A DNA stretch of 27,435 nt from DASWIG01 sp036397835 (GCA_036397835.1 DASWIG010000864.1:1-27435); one strand, 5' to 3'; positions 20,397 through 27,236 are shown, counted from the first letter of the stretch. Notes: generated from the sequence alone by a model not told the origin. Made by a program: numbers and translations.

Positions 20397-20807
20397 ATGC
20401 GGGACGTTGAAGACGGCCTGACGACGCCCGAGCGCGTGCGCGCCGTGATCGCCAACACCGATCCGGTGGTGCGCAACTTGCAGATCACGCAGTCGTACCA
20501 CCAGCTCAGCGCGGCCCTGAACGAGCGTGACGGCGGCGTCGACGTGGCCTGGACGGCCCATGCGACGTGGGCGTCGAAGCAGGCGGGATCGTTCATCCGC
20601 GGCGAAGAGGTCCCCGCCCCGCTGCGCCGCTTCCTCGACCGCGAGGGGCGGGGCTGGTGGTGGCCGTGCGATCCCGATCGTGGAGGTTGGAGGGAAGACG
20701 TGGTCCGGGTCGCCGGACTCCCAGGAGACGGCCCACGTCGAGATGAGGCCTCGCCGGAGGCAGAGCCACCGCTCGGCCGTAAGTCGCTGATTCTGGGAAA
20801 GTTATAA
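20397..20807 (+). pseudogene. Probable 5' fragment of an uncharacterised gene fused to repeat-derived sequence
   Basis: A good Shine-Dalgarno (AGGAGA) precedes the ATG. The first 80 residues read like a genuine protein: TPERVRAVIANTDPVVRNLQ, ITQSYHQLSAALNERDGG, HATWASKQAGSFIRGEE. I recognise the ITQ.YH.LS and ATWASKQAG signature from uncharacterised proteins, without a known function. After about residue 80 (about 20640) the composition changes to Gly/Arg/Pro-rich text (WWWPCDPDRGGWREDVVRV) that looks like translated repeat DNA. An 18-bp motif at 20669-20686 recurs at 20932-20949. Most likely a truncated gene; a short functional protein cannot be excluded. Confidence 0.5.
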
Positions 20808-20813
20808 GCGTCT

Positions 20814-20847
20814 GTCACGGCCGCCCGAGGGTCACGGCCGCCCGAGG
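20814..20847. repeat. 17-bp perfect tandem duplication
   Basis: GTCACGGCCGCCCGAGG occurs twice without a gap (20814-20830, 20831-20847). A third partial GCCGCCCGAGG lies inside the 56-bp repeat just downstream. Confidence 0.9.
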
Positions 20848-20856
20848 CGCTTCGGC

Positions 20857-20912
20857 GCCGGAGGCGCTCGCGGCGAAGCCGCCCGAGGCGTCAGCGAGGA
20901 GTCCGCCTCCCC
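20857..20912 (+). repeat. 56-bp direct repeat, left copy
   Basis: This segment matches 21764-21819 over 56 bp with four mismatches. The shared core includes CGAAGCCGCCCGAGGCGTCA. The two copies bracket the toxin-antitoxin module in the same orientation. Confidence 0.85.
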
Positions 20913-20970
20913 GAAGACGTCAAGCGGGGTACGATTCCGATCGTGGAGGAGTGCGGACGATCTGACGGAC

Positions 20971-21000
20971 TTGAGCGGATGTATACGAACGTCGTATACT
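20971..21000 (+). promoter_or_regulatory. Toxin-antitoxin promoter with overlapping palindromic operator
   Basis: TTGAGC (20971-20976) and TATACT (20995-21000) are 18 bp apart and form a plausible sigma-70 promoter. The spacer and -10 contain a perfect inverted repeat, GTATACGA-ACG-TCGTATAC (20981-20999). A repressor bound there would block RNA polymerase, as in the usual autoregulation of type II modules, where a ribbon-helix-helix antitoxin or its toxin complex binds its own promoter. The symmetry is seen directly; binding by the downstream antitoxin is inferred. Confidence 0.75.
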
Positions 21001-21018
21001 GGCCCCAGGAGGAGGTCC

Positions 21019-21345
21019 ATGGAAGAGTTGGAAGGGTGTGGCGGATTCCAGTGGGACGAAGGCAACGCGGACAAGAATTGGACCCGACATCGTGTCTCCC
21101 GCCCAGAGTGTGAGCAGATCTTCTTCAACCGACCGCTCGTGGTTCACGACGACCGTCATCATTCCAACCATGAAGACCGGTTCTTCGCTCTCGGTCAAAC
21201 TGACACCAGCCGCCTACTCTTCGTGGTCTTCATCCTCCGAGGCGAGCTGATCCGGGTCATCTCTGCGCGTGACATGACTCCCAAAGAACGAAGGAAGTAC
21301 GAAAATGCCGCAGCGGACGAGCTTGAAGCCGATCCCGAAGTTTGA
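21019..21345 (+). CDS. brnT: BrnT-family toxin (type II TA, ribonuclease)
   Basis: 108 residues. The start at 21019 has a strong AGGAGGAGG (21007-21015) just upstream; a longer frame would begin inside the promoter. Family hallmarks are FQWDEGNADKNWTRHRVS at the N-terminus, RFFALGQTDTSRLLFVVF in the middle and the C-terminal RVISARDMTPKERRKYEN. BrnT proteins are RelE-like-fold RNases that cut mRNA and halt translation, and they are neutralised by the adjacent antitoxin. The toxin gene precedes and overlaps its antitoxin gene by 41 nt, as is usual for BrnT loci. The module looks intact. Confidence 0.92.
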   Translation: MEELEGCGGFQWDEGNADKNWTRHRVSRPECEQIFFNRPLVVHDDRHHSNHEDRFFALGQTDTSRLLFVVFILRGELIRVISARDMTPKERRKYENAAADELEADPEV

Positions 21346-21592
21346 GACCGAGGACGACGAGCGCGAGTTCTGGGCCTCGGCCGAGTCCACGGATCACATC
21401 GACTGGAGCCGGGCTCGGCGCACGACGATGCCGAAACTCAAGCCCTCGACCCGGACCATCTCACTCCGTCTGCCCGAGGTGCTCCTCGACAATCTGAAGA
21501 TGCTCGCCAACAAGCGAGACGTTCCCTACCAGTCGCTGCTCAAGATCTTCCTCGCCGAGCGAATCAACCAGGAAATCCGGCTCGACCGGTAG
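21305..21592 (+). CDS. CopG-type antitoxin partner of BrnT
   Basis: 95 residues. The N-terminal IPKFETEDDEREFWASAEST and central IDWSRARR are the signature of the CopG_antitoxin family (PF12441-like), the segment expected to embrace the toxin. The C-terminal KPSTRTISLRLPEVLLDNLK followed by YQSLLKIFLAERI is the ribbon-helix-helix DNA-binding part, which probably reads the palindrome at 20981-20999. It overlaps the toxin gene by 41 nt in another frame, so translation is probably coupled. BrnA proper is a related alternative name, but the FWASAEST motif favours the CopG type. Confidence 0.88.
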   Translation: MPQRTSLKPIPKFETEDDEREFWASAESTDHIDWSRARRTTMPKLKPSTRTISLRLPEVLLDNLKMLANKRDVPYQSLLKIFLAERINQEIRLDR

Positions 21593-21654
21593 GCCGCGCC
21601 TGCGCAACGAGCTCCTCGACGTCCTCGGTTCCACTTCCAGTCGCGGGAGGCGAG

Positions 21655-21721
21655 GGGCGGCCCCCCGTGGCCGCCCAGGACGCTCCAGCGTCCTTCCGGG
21701 GACGGACGGCTGACGCCGTCC
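21655..21721. repeat. Cluster of three consecutive perfect hairpins
   Basis: Three stems follow each other closely. GGGCGGCC/GGCCGCCC is at 21655-21662 and 21669-21676. AGGACGCT/AGCGTCCT is at 21677-21684 and 21687-21694. GGACGGC/GCCGTCC is at 21704-21710 and 21715-21721. Each stem is perfect (8, 8 and 7 bp). It lies 62 bp after the antitoxin gene. It could be the module's transcript end, a REP-type cluster or a structured RNA. Confidence 0.7.
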
Positions 21722-21726
21722 AAATC

Positions 21727-21768
21727 CTCCCCCCAGCCCCCTCCTTTAATTAAAGGAAGAGGAGCCGG
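21727..21768 (-). repeat. TTTAATTAAA hairpin repeat, reverse orientation
   Basis: TCCTTTAATTAAAGGA is a perfect palindrome. On the minus strand it continues into GGGGGCTGGGGGGAGGATT, the same stem-plus-G-tail-plus-GATT plan as the repeat at 19682 but inverted. It abuts the right 56-bp repeat. Confidence 0.6.
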
Positions 21769-21819
21769 AGAAGCTCGCGACGAAGCCGCCCGAGGCGTCA
21801 GCGAGGAGTCCGTCTCCCC
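21764..21819 (+). repeat. 56-bp direct repeat, right copy
   Basis: Second copy of the repeat at 20857-20912, with four mismatches and no gaps. Together the copies delimit an 0.9-kb segment containing the toxin-antitoxin pair and the hairpin cluster. They could reflect transfer of a cassette or simply a dispersed repeat family. Confidence 0.85.
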
Positions 21820-21857
21820 CCTTTGAAAAAGGGGGCCGGGGGAGATTCCCGGAGGGG
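21815..21857 (+). repeat. CCCCCTTT/AAAGGGGG hairpin repeat
   Basis: TCCCCCCTTTGAAAAAGGGGG followed by CCGGGGGAGATTCCC matches the layout of the 19682 repeat (stem, G-rich tail, GATT). It partly overlaps the right 56-bp repeat and ends at the ABC-2 permease relic. Confidence 0.7.
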
Positions 21858-21860
21858 CAG

Positions 21861-21998
21861 CTACCGTCCACAGTTGCCGACAGGGTGCCAGGGCTTGGGG
21901 AGGAAGATCCCGCGCAGGATCTGGGCGTAGTAGCGCAACGGCACCGCGTAGGTGACGGTCTGGAAAGCCTCGGGCATTTCTCGATCGGGAAGAGCAGT
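21861..21998 (-). pseudogene. 3' relic of an ABC-2 type transporter permease
   Basis: Minus-strand reading just downstream of mgtE gives PDREMPEAFQTVTYAVPLRY followed by YAQILRGIFL, then PWHPVGNCGR and a stop. The MPE..Q..TY..PLRYY..I.RGIFL string is the conserved penultimate segment of ABC-2 permeases, which export drugs or polysaccharides. Only about 40 codons survive, with no start, no other membrane helices and no ATPase gene nearby. It is bordered by mgtE on one side and a hairpin repeat on the other. Confidence 0.75.
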
Positions 21999-22003
21999 CC
22001 AGC

Positions 22004-23401
22004 TCAGGCGCCCAGCATCCGGAAGAACGTCGTGGTCAGGCCGAAGTAGATCAGGATCCCGAGCACGTCGTTGGCCGTGGTCACCAGCGGGCCCGACGCC
22101 ACCGCCGGGTCGAAGCCGATGCGGTGGAAGACGACCGGGACCATCACCCCCGTCAGCGACGCGAGCTGCACGGTGGCGAAGAGCGAGGTGCCCACGGCGA
22201 GTGCGAAGAGGGGGTTCTGGTCGAAGGCGAAGGCCGCCGCCGCCACCAGCAGCGAGCAGGTCACGCCGAGCAACGCGCCGACCTTGAGCTGCTGCCACAG
22301 GAAGTGGCGCACGCGGCCGTTGGTCGCGCTCAGGCGGCCGGTGGCCAGGCCGCGGACGGTGATCGTCGAGGTCTGGGAGCCGATGTTGCCCGCCATGCCC
22401 ATGATCACCGGGATGAAGCCCACCAGCAGCGCCATCTGGAAGGCCTCCTGGAAACGGCTGACCGCGAAGCCCGCGCCCAGCAGCCCGATCAGGTTGAAGA
22501 GGATCCACGGCAGCCGGATGCCCGCCACCTTGAACGAGCGGTCCTGGTAGACGAGCTCCTGGTCGGTGGTGCCGGCCATCTTGTAGAAGTCCTCGGTGGC
22601 CTCTTCCTTGAACACGTCGAGGATGTCGTCGACGGTGACGATGCCCATCAGGCGGCCGTCGTCGTCGACCACCGGGATGGCGAGCAGGTCGTAGCGCGAG
22701 GCGAGCTGCGCCACCTCTTCCTGGTCGGTGTGGGTGCCCACCTTGATGATCGAGGAGTTCATGAGGTCGCGGAGGAGGGCGCCGGGGTCGGAGAGCAGGA
22801 GCTGGCGCAGCGGCGTGACGCCCACCAGGCGGCCGTTCTCGTCGGAGACGTAGAGGTAGGAGATCATCTCCACGTCGTGGGCGATCTTGCGCATGTGCTC
22901 GATCGCCTCGGCCGCCGTGGCGTCCTGGGACATGGCGATGAGCTCGCTGTCCATGATGCGGCCGGCGGTGTCGTCGGGGTAGGCGAGGTGCTCCTGGACC
23001 TCGGCGAAACGCTCCTCGAGGTCGACGAGCTCGCGCACCTTCTCCCTGAGCTCGCCGGGCAGCGCGTCGAAGAGGTAGACGGCGTCGTCGACCGGGGCGA
23101 GCTCGATGAGCTTGGCCACCTGTTCCACGGTGAGCTGCTCGAGCACGGTGCGGCGGCTCTGCGGGTCGATCGCCACCAGCACGTCGGAGGCGGCCTGCGG
23201 GTAGTCGGCGATGAGGATCCGGAAGACGCCGATGAGCTCGTCGGGGATGAAGCCCCGCAGCATCACCGCCACGTCCTCCGGCCGCACCTTGGCCAGCATT
23301 TTCGAGATCTTGCCGCGCGCCTTGCGCCGCAGCAGCCGGCGTACGCTGGTCGACAGCAGCTCGGTACGGCGGCTGGTCACGGTGTGCTCCGTCGGGGCCA
23401 T
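22004..23401 (-). CDS. mgtE: Magnesium transporter MgtE
   Basis: 465-residue Mg2+ channel of the inner membrane, gated by cytoplasmic magnesium sensing. Residues about 1-125 are the superhelical MgtE N domain (DVAVMLRGFIPDELIGVF). Residues 130-255 are two CBS domains (ISYLYVSDENGRLVGV, LLAIPVVDDDGRLMGIVTVDD). The C-terminal part has about five membrane helices with conserved GMAGNIGSQTSTITVRGLA and the pore-type FDPAVASGPLVTTANDVLG. Length is normal. ATG 23401 is preferred; an in-frame GTG at 23419 would add six residues, and neither has a strong SD. Divergent from the protease gene across 112 bp; no Mg-responsive riboswitch is evident in that short gap. Confidence 0.95.
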   Translation of the reverse strand: MAPTEHTVTSRRTELLSTSVRRLLRRKARGKISKMLAKVRPEDVAVMLRGFIPDELIGVFRILIADYPQAASDVLVAIDPQSRRTVLEQLTVEQVAKLIELAPVDDAVYLFDALPGELREKVRELVDLEERFAEVQEHLAYPDDTAGRIMDSELIAMSQDATAAEAIEHMRKIAHDVEMISYLYVSDENGRLVGVTPLRQLLLSDPGALLRDLMNSSIIKVGTHTDQEEVAQLASRYDLLAIPVVDDDGRLMGIVTVDDILDVFKEEATEDFYKMAGTTDQELVYQDRSFKVAGIRLPWILFNLIGLLGAGFAVSRFQEAFQMALLVGFIPVIMGMAGNIGSQTSTITVRGLATGRLSATNGRVRHFLWQQLKVGALLGVTCSLLVAAAAFAFDQNPLFALAVGTSLFATVQLASLTGVMVPVVFHRIGFDPAVASGPLVTTANDVLGILIYFGLTTTFFRMLGA

Positions 23402-23513
23402 CGAGGCGGATCGTAGCACCTCGCCCGGGAGCCGCTGCGGGTTTTTCCGGCGGCCGGCGCGTTCCCTCTCGAACGAGGCCCTCGCGGGCTGACGAACTCA
23501 GAGGGAGACTACG

Positions 23514-25253
23514 ATGCCACGACCGCTCCGAACCGTTCCCGTCCTCTTCCTGCTCCTGGCGTGCGCCGCGGCGCTCGCCGACGACATGCCGGCCAGCTTC
23601 TCGACCGCCGTATCCAGGCTCGACGCCGTGCCCGTGGCCGTCATGGCGCCGGTGGACAACGGCGTGCTCGAAGCCGTCTACGCCGACGTCCCGCGCCTGA
23701 AGGCCGGCCCGGACGCCGCCCGTCCCGACGGTGCCTGGCGTTTCGCCGAGCCGCTCGACGTCTATTTCGACCTCGGCCAGGCCGGCGCCTGGGAGGCCCT
23801 CGCCGACGGCTCGCGCCTGTGGCGCCTGCGCCTCGCCTCGCCCGGCGCCACCAGCCTCAACCTCGGCCTCAGCCGGTTCGACGTCCCCGCCGGGGCGCGG
23901 TTGTGGCTGTACGACGCCGGCGGCGACGTCGTCCAGGGTCCCTATACGGCGGCGGACCGGACGGCGGAGGGCGGTCTCTGGACGGCCCTGGTGCCGGCGG
24001 ACGAGATCGTCGTCGAGCTGCACGTCCCGGCCGGCGCCGGCGACGCGGACCTGGCGATCCACCGCGTCAACCACGGCTTTCGCGGCTTCACGGGCCGGGA
24101 CGGCGCCGGGCCCGCGGTCAAGCAGGGCCAGTGCCAGAACGACGTCGTCTGCCCCGAGGCCGATCCCTGGCGCCGCCAGGTGCGCGCGGTGGCCTGGTAC
24201 ACCCTCGAGGGTTACGGCACCTGCACCGGCTCGCTGGTGAACAACACCGCCGCGGACGGCCGCCCCTTCTTCCTCTCGGCCGAGCACTGCGGCGTCACGG
24301 CCGGTAATGCCTCGACCATGGTGGTGTACTGGAACTTCGAGTCGCCGCGCTGCGGCCGTCTCGCCGGCGGCAGCCTCGCCGACAACCAGAGCGGCGCCAC
24401 CTTCCGCGCCTCCTACCGGCCCTCGGACTTCGTGCTGGTGGAGCTCCGGCAGAAGCCGAAGGCGGCGTTCGACGTCTACTACGCGGGCTGGAACGCGGCG
24501 AACACGGCGCCGGCGCGGGCGGTGGGCGTCCACCACCCGAACCTCGACGAGAAGGCGATCAGCTTCAGCAACGGCAGGCTACGGCCGGACGGCCCGACCC
24601 ACTGGGAGATCGTGTGGAACGACGGCACCACCGAGCCCGGCTCTTCCGGCTCGTGCATCTTCGACCCAGAGGGCTATTGCGTGGGCACGCTGACCGGCGG
24701 GGACTCCTTCTGCCGGGACCCGCGGGCGCCGGACTACTACGGCCGTTTCAGCGTCCACTGGACGGGCGGCGGCACGGCGCGCACCAGCCTCCGGCCGTGG
24801 CTCGATCCGACCGGCTCCGGCCGTCGCAAGATGGGCGGTCTCGATCTCGCCGGCGGCGGTGGCGGTGGCGGCGGCGGCGGCGCCACCTGCGCGGCCAACG
24901 CCAAGACCCTCTGCCTCGGCGGCGGCCGGTTCGCCGCGACCGTCACCTGGCAGGACTTCAACGGCAAGAGCGGCGACGCCATGGTGGCCGAGAAGTCCGC
25001 GTCGTCCGGCGCCTTCTCGTTCTTCGCCGCGCAGGACTGGGACCTGATGGTGCGCGTCGTCGACGGCTGCGGCGCCAACGCTCGCTACTGGGTGCTCGCC
25101 GCCGCGCCCACCAACCTGAAGGTCACGCTCAAGGTCGAGGACACGAAGACGGGACAGGTTCGGACTTACAGGAATCCGCTCGGGCAGATTCCCGGAGGGG
25201 TGATCGACAAGAACGCTTTCGCGGGTTGCCCTTCCGATCCCGTTCGACCATGA
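23514..25253 (+). CDS. Secreted trypsin-like serine protease with Gly linker and C-terminal secreted domain
   Basis: 579 residues. GGGAG precedes the ATG and a signal peptide ends near residue 22 (AALA/DD). A pro/beta-rich region covers 25-200. The protease domain resembles lysyl endopeptidases (S1, Achromobacter protease I-like): H258 in LSAEHCGV, D305 in PSDFVLVEL and S378 in PGSSGSCIF, with several Cys for disulfides. A 10-residue polyglycine linker (about 447-457) joins a C-terminal domain beginning CAANAKTLCLGGGRFAATVTW and including DGCGANARYWVLAAA. I recognise this domain as a recurrent C-terminal module of secreted proteins, with no assigned function. Probably exported and self-activating. 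Cleavage specificity is not determined here. Confidence 0.88.
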   Translation: MPRPLRTVPVLFLLLACAAALADDMPASFSTAVSRLDAVPVAVMAPVDNGVLEAVYADVPRLKAGPDAARPDGAWRFAEPLDVYFDLGQAGAWEALADGSRLWRLRLASPGATSLNLGLSRFDVPAGARLWLYDAGGDVVQGPYTAADRTAEGGLWTALVPADEIVVELHVPAGAGDADLAIHRVNHGFRGFTGRDGAGPAVKQGQCQNDVVCPEADPWRRQVRAVAWYTLEGYGTCTGSLVNNTAADGRPFFLSAEHCGVTAGNASTMVVYWNFESPRCGRLAGGSLADNQSGATFRASYRPSDFVLVELRQKPKAAFDVYYAGWNAANTAPARAVGVHHPNLDEKAISFSNGRLRPDGPTHWEIVWNDGTTEPGSSGSCIFDPEGYCVGTLTGGDSFCRDPRAPDYYGRFSVHWTGGGTARTSLRPWLDPTGSGRRKMGGLDLAGGGGGGGGGGATCAANAKTLCLGGGRFAATVTWQDFNGKSGDAMVAEKSASSGAFSFFAAQDWDLMVRVVDGCGANARYWVLAAAPTNLKVTLKVEDTKTGQVRTYRNPLGQIPGGVIDKNAFAGCPSDPVRP

Positions 25254-25607
25254 CGGGCGAGCCGATCCTCTTCGCCGGGACGAGGTTTTCATCGAAAAAT
25301 CTCGTCCCCGTGGCGACGATCCCCTCATCTGTCCGCCGAAGAAGGCACGGCGATGCGCAGCTCCTCCAGCCGCGGTACGTCGAGCACGCCGCCGCGGCTG
25401 CGCGGGGTAGATTGCCCGATGGCACGGCGCGGTCGTCCATTGGACCATCCGCCTACGTTCAGTGGACAACCCACGCGGCGCGCCGGAGCCGGAATCCACG
25501 GCTCGGGCGCCTGGTATGAACCTTGCTTAGACGATAGGACAGACCCGATCGCAGGCCAGCCTGCGCCAATGAACACTGCGAGACCGTCTCGCACAAGGAG
25601 AAGGACC
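25254..25607. other. 354-bp intergenic region with one stem-loop
   Basis: No convincing gene is present. GGGACGAG (25277-25284) pairs with CTCGTCCC (25301-25308), with inner TTTT/AAAA also complementary, and could be the protease transcript's terminator although no T-run follows. The second half, before the CVNH gene, must hold that gene's promoter, but no good -35/-10 pair was found. Open frames here have no recognisable content. Confidence 0.55.
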
Positions 25608-26006
25608 ATGTTGAAGAGAATCCTCATGATCGCTCTCGTGCTCACTGCCGTGACGGCAACCACCGCGTTTGCCGGCAGCACCTTCCAGACCACCTGCTCG
25701 GAGGTCCAATTCGCCTACGGCAGCGGCAATACCGCCACCATCACGGCGAAGTGCCTCAATTCCGCGGGCACCGCGGTCTCCTCGTCGCTCACCCTGAACG
25801 GGATCAGCAATCAGAGCGGCAAGCTCGTCCAGGGATCGGGCGCCAGTACCTTCCAGCAGAGCTGCGGCAACATCCAGATCCAGGTCGTCGACAGCTCGAA
25901 CGTCAACCTGACGGCCCTGTGTCGCACGTCCTCCGGCAGCTCCTCGTCCACCAGTCTGCCCTTGAACGGGATCAGCAACCAGAACGGCAAGCTGGTCCAG
26001 AACTGA
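25608..26006 (+). CDS. Secreted cyanovirin-N homology (CVNH) lectin-like protein
   Basis: 132 residues. AAGGAG lies 7 nt before the ATG, and a signal peptide ends AFA/GS (about 22). The mature part is two tandem ~52-residue repeats, STFQTTCSEVQF... and STFQQSCGNIQI..., each with two Cys and ending LNGISNQ.GKLVQ. The spacing (SF..TC..I, L.A.CR, S.L.LN, I.N..GKL) matches CVNH half-domains, where each half has one disulfide and the pair forms a mannose-binding fold in cyanovirin-N. The chemistry is inferred from family resemblance. It could bind glycans of other cells or the cell's own surface. A palindrome/terminator follows, then the hydrolase gene. Confidence 0.82.
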   Translation: MLKRILMIALVLTAVTATTAFAGSTFQTTCSEVQFAYGSGNTATITAKCLNSAGTAVSSSLTLNGISNQSGKLVQGSGASTFQQSCGNIQIQVVDSSNVNLTALCRTSSGSSSSTSLPLNGISNQNGKLVQN

Positions 26007-26044
26007 GCTTCTCGCGGCGCTCGCCCTGCGGGCTCTGGTACCAT

Positions 26045-26066
26045 GACGCCTCCCGCGGGAGGCGTC
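26045..26066 (+). promoter_or_regulatory. Perfect 22-bp palindrome holding the hydrolase Shine-Dalgarno
   Basis: Arms GACGCCTCCCG (26045-26055) and CGGGAGGCGTC (26056-26066) are perfectly complementary, followed by TTCCTT. As RNA it forms a strong hairpin with a small loop, 38 nt after the CVNH stop. The GGGAGG (26057-26062) used by the TTG start at 26071 lies in its 3' arm. It may terminate CVNH transcription, limit translation of the hydrolase, or both. Confidence 0.65.
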
Positions 26067-26070
26067 TTCC

Positions 26071-27141
26071 TTGAAACGCAAGCTCGGCATCGCCCTGTTG
26101 CTCGTCGCCGCCGTCGCCGTCGGCCTGGGCCGGGCCACGGTCTTCCGGCCGATGGACTTCCCTTATACCGCGGCGCGCGCGACGGCGGACGTCGGCTACT
26201 GGGACCTGCCGACGGGCTCACGCCTCGCCTACGTCCGCGTCGCCGGCGCGGCGCCCGGGCGCGAGGCTCCGGTCGTCTACCTGCACGGCGGCCCCGGGCA
26301 GGCGGAGTTCCTTCCCGCGCAGGTGGCGTCCGCGTTGGCCGCCGAAGGCTTCGACGTCTGGTCCTACCATCAGTACGGCGCCGGGCTGTCGAGCCGGGCG
26401 CCCGTACGGCGACGCGGCGAGTACACGGTGGGCCGGCACGTCGCCGACCTGGAGGCGGTCCGCGCCGCGCTCGGCGCCGAGCGGCTGATCCTGCTCGGGC
26501 AGTCGTGGGGCGGCACGCTGGCGGCGAGCTACGCCGCGGCCCACCCCGGGCGGATCGAGAAGCTCGTCCTGTCGGCGCCGGGGCCGGCGTGGCTGCCGGC
26601 CTTCGAGCTGGCGCAGATCCGCGTGCTCAGCCACCTCTCGCAGGCCGACCAGGCCGAGCTCGCGGAGCTCATCACGCCGTACGTCTCGCGCCTCGCTTTC
26701 CACCGCTGGCTCCTGGGCGTCCACCCGGGGGCCGCCGAGCTCTTCCTCGGCGAGCGCCAGCTAGACGGTTTCCTGGAGGCACAGGTCACGGTCATCGTGC
26801 GCGCCTACGCCTGCGATCCGCGGGCGGCGAGCGAGCTCTCCTATCCCGGCCAGGGCTATTGGGTCAACCGCCACGTCTTCGCCGACATGCGGCGGGTGCC
26901 CGATCCGCGTCCGCGGCTGCGCGCGGTGCAGGCGCCGGTGCTGATCCTGAAGCCGGAGTGCGACTACGTGGACGAGGGGGTCGTCCGCGAGTACAGCGAA
27001 TTGTTTCCGAACGCGGTCCTGCTCCGGATCGAAGGCGCGGGCCACGAGATCCGGCTCGAGCGTCCGCGGGAGTACGTCGAGGCGATCCGCGCCTTCCTCG
27101 CCGGCGAGCCGGCGACTGCGGAAGACCCCGCTGCGCCCTGA
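26071..27141 (+). CDS. Alpha/beta hydrolase, S33 proline iminopeptidase-like, membrane-tethered or secreted
   Basis: 356 residues from a TTG start chosen because GGGAGG lies 8 nt upstream; no good ATG precedes the domain. An N-terminal hydrophobic segment (LGIALLLVAAVAVGLG) suggests a signal anchor. The hydrolase fold has the S33 oxyanion motif HGGPG, nucleophile S145 in GQSWGG, a C-terminal Asp in KPECDYVD and His in GAGHEI. HGGPG with GQSWGG is typical of prolyl aminopeptidase-like enzymes, but other alpha/beta hydrolases share it, so the substrate is open. A cap domain rich in helices lies between Ser and Asp. Translation may be limited by the hairpin over its SD. Confidence 0.85.
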   Translation: MKRKLGIALLLVAAVAVGLGRATVFRPMDFPYTAARATADVGYWDLPTGSRLAYVRVAGAAPGREAPVVYLHGGPGQAEFLPAQVASALAAEGFDVWSYHQYGAGLSSRAPVRRRGEYTVGRHVADLEAVRAALGAERLILLGQSWGGTLAASYAAAHPGRIEKLVLSAPGPAWLPAFELAQIRVLSHLSQADQAELAELITPYVSRLAFHRWLLGVHPGAAELFLGERQLDGFLEAQVTVIVRAYACDPRAASELSYPGQGYWVNRHVFADMRRVPDPRPRLRAVQAPVLILKPECDYVDEGVVREYSELFPNAVLLRIEGAGHEIRLERPREYVEAIRAFLAGEPATAEDPAAP

Positions 27142-27194
27142 CGGCGGCCTGCCCATTCTCACTTTCGCGACGGAATTCTCGGGACTGCGAACGC

Positions 27195-27224
27195 CGGACA
27201 TGTCGGACCCGTCCGACATGTCCG
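27195..27224. terminator. 14-bp perfect inverted repeat, GTCCGAC family
   Basis: CGGACATGTCGGAC, two C, then GTCCGACATGTCCG forms a perfect 14-bp stem between converging genes. There is only a short T-containing stretch afterwards. It shares the GTCCGAC(AT/GA) unit with the tandem repeat inside smc. It could be a bidirectional terminator or a dispersed repeat. Confidence 0.6.
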
Positions 27225-27236
27225 ACGAGCCGTTTA

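Noticed and set aside
23402..23513. Mg2+-responsive leader (M-box) upstream of mgtE
   Set aside because: The divergent gap is only 112 bp and must also hold the protease promoter; no M-box-like conserved core was seen.
24853..24885. Polyglycine run as a sign of sequencing error or frameshift
   Set aside because: The frame is continuous on both sides and the run falls at a domain boundary, where Gly linkers are common in secreted proteins.
25129..25693. Minus-strand open frames between the protease and CVNH genes
   Set aside because: They overlap the ends of two well-supported genes, lack ribosome sites and have Arg/Pro/Ala-rich content typical of antisense translation.
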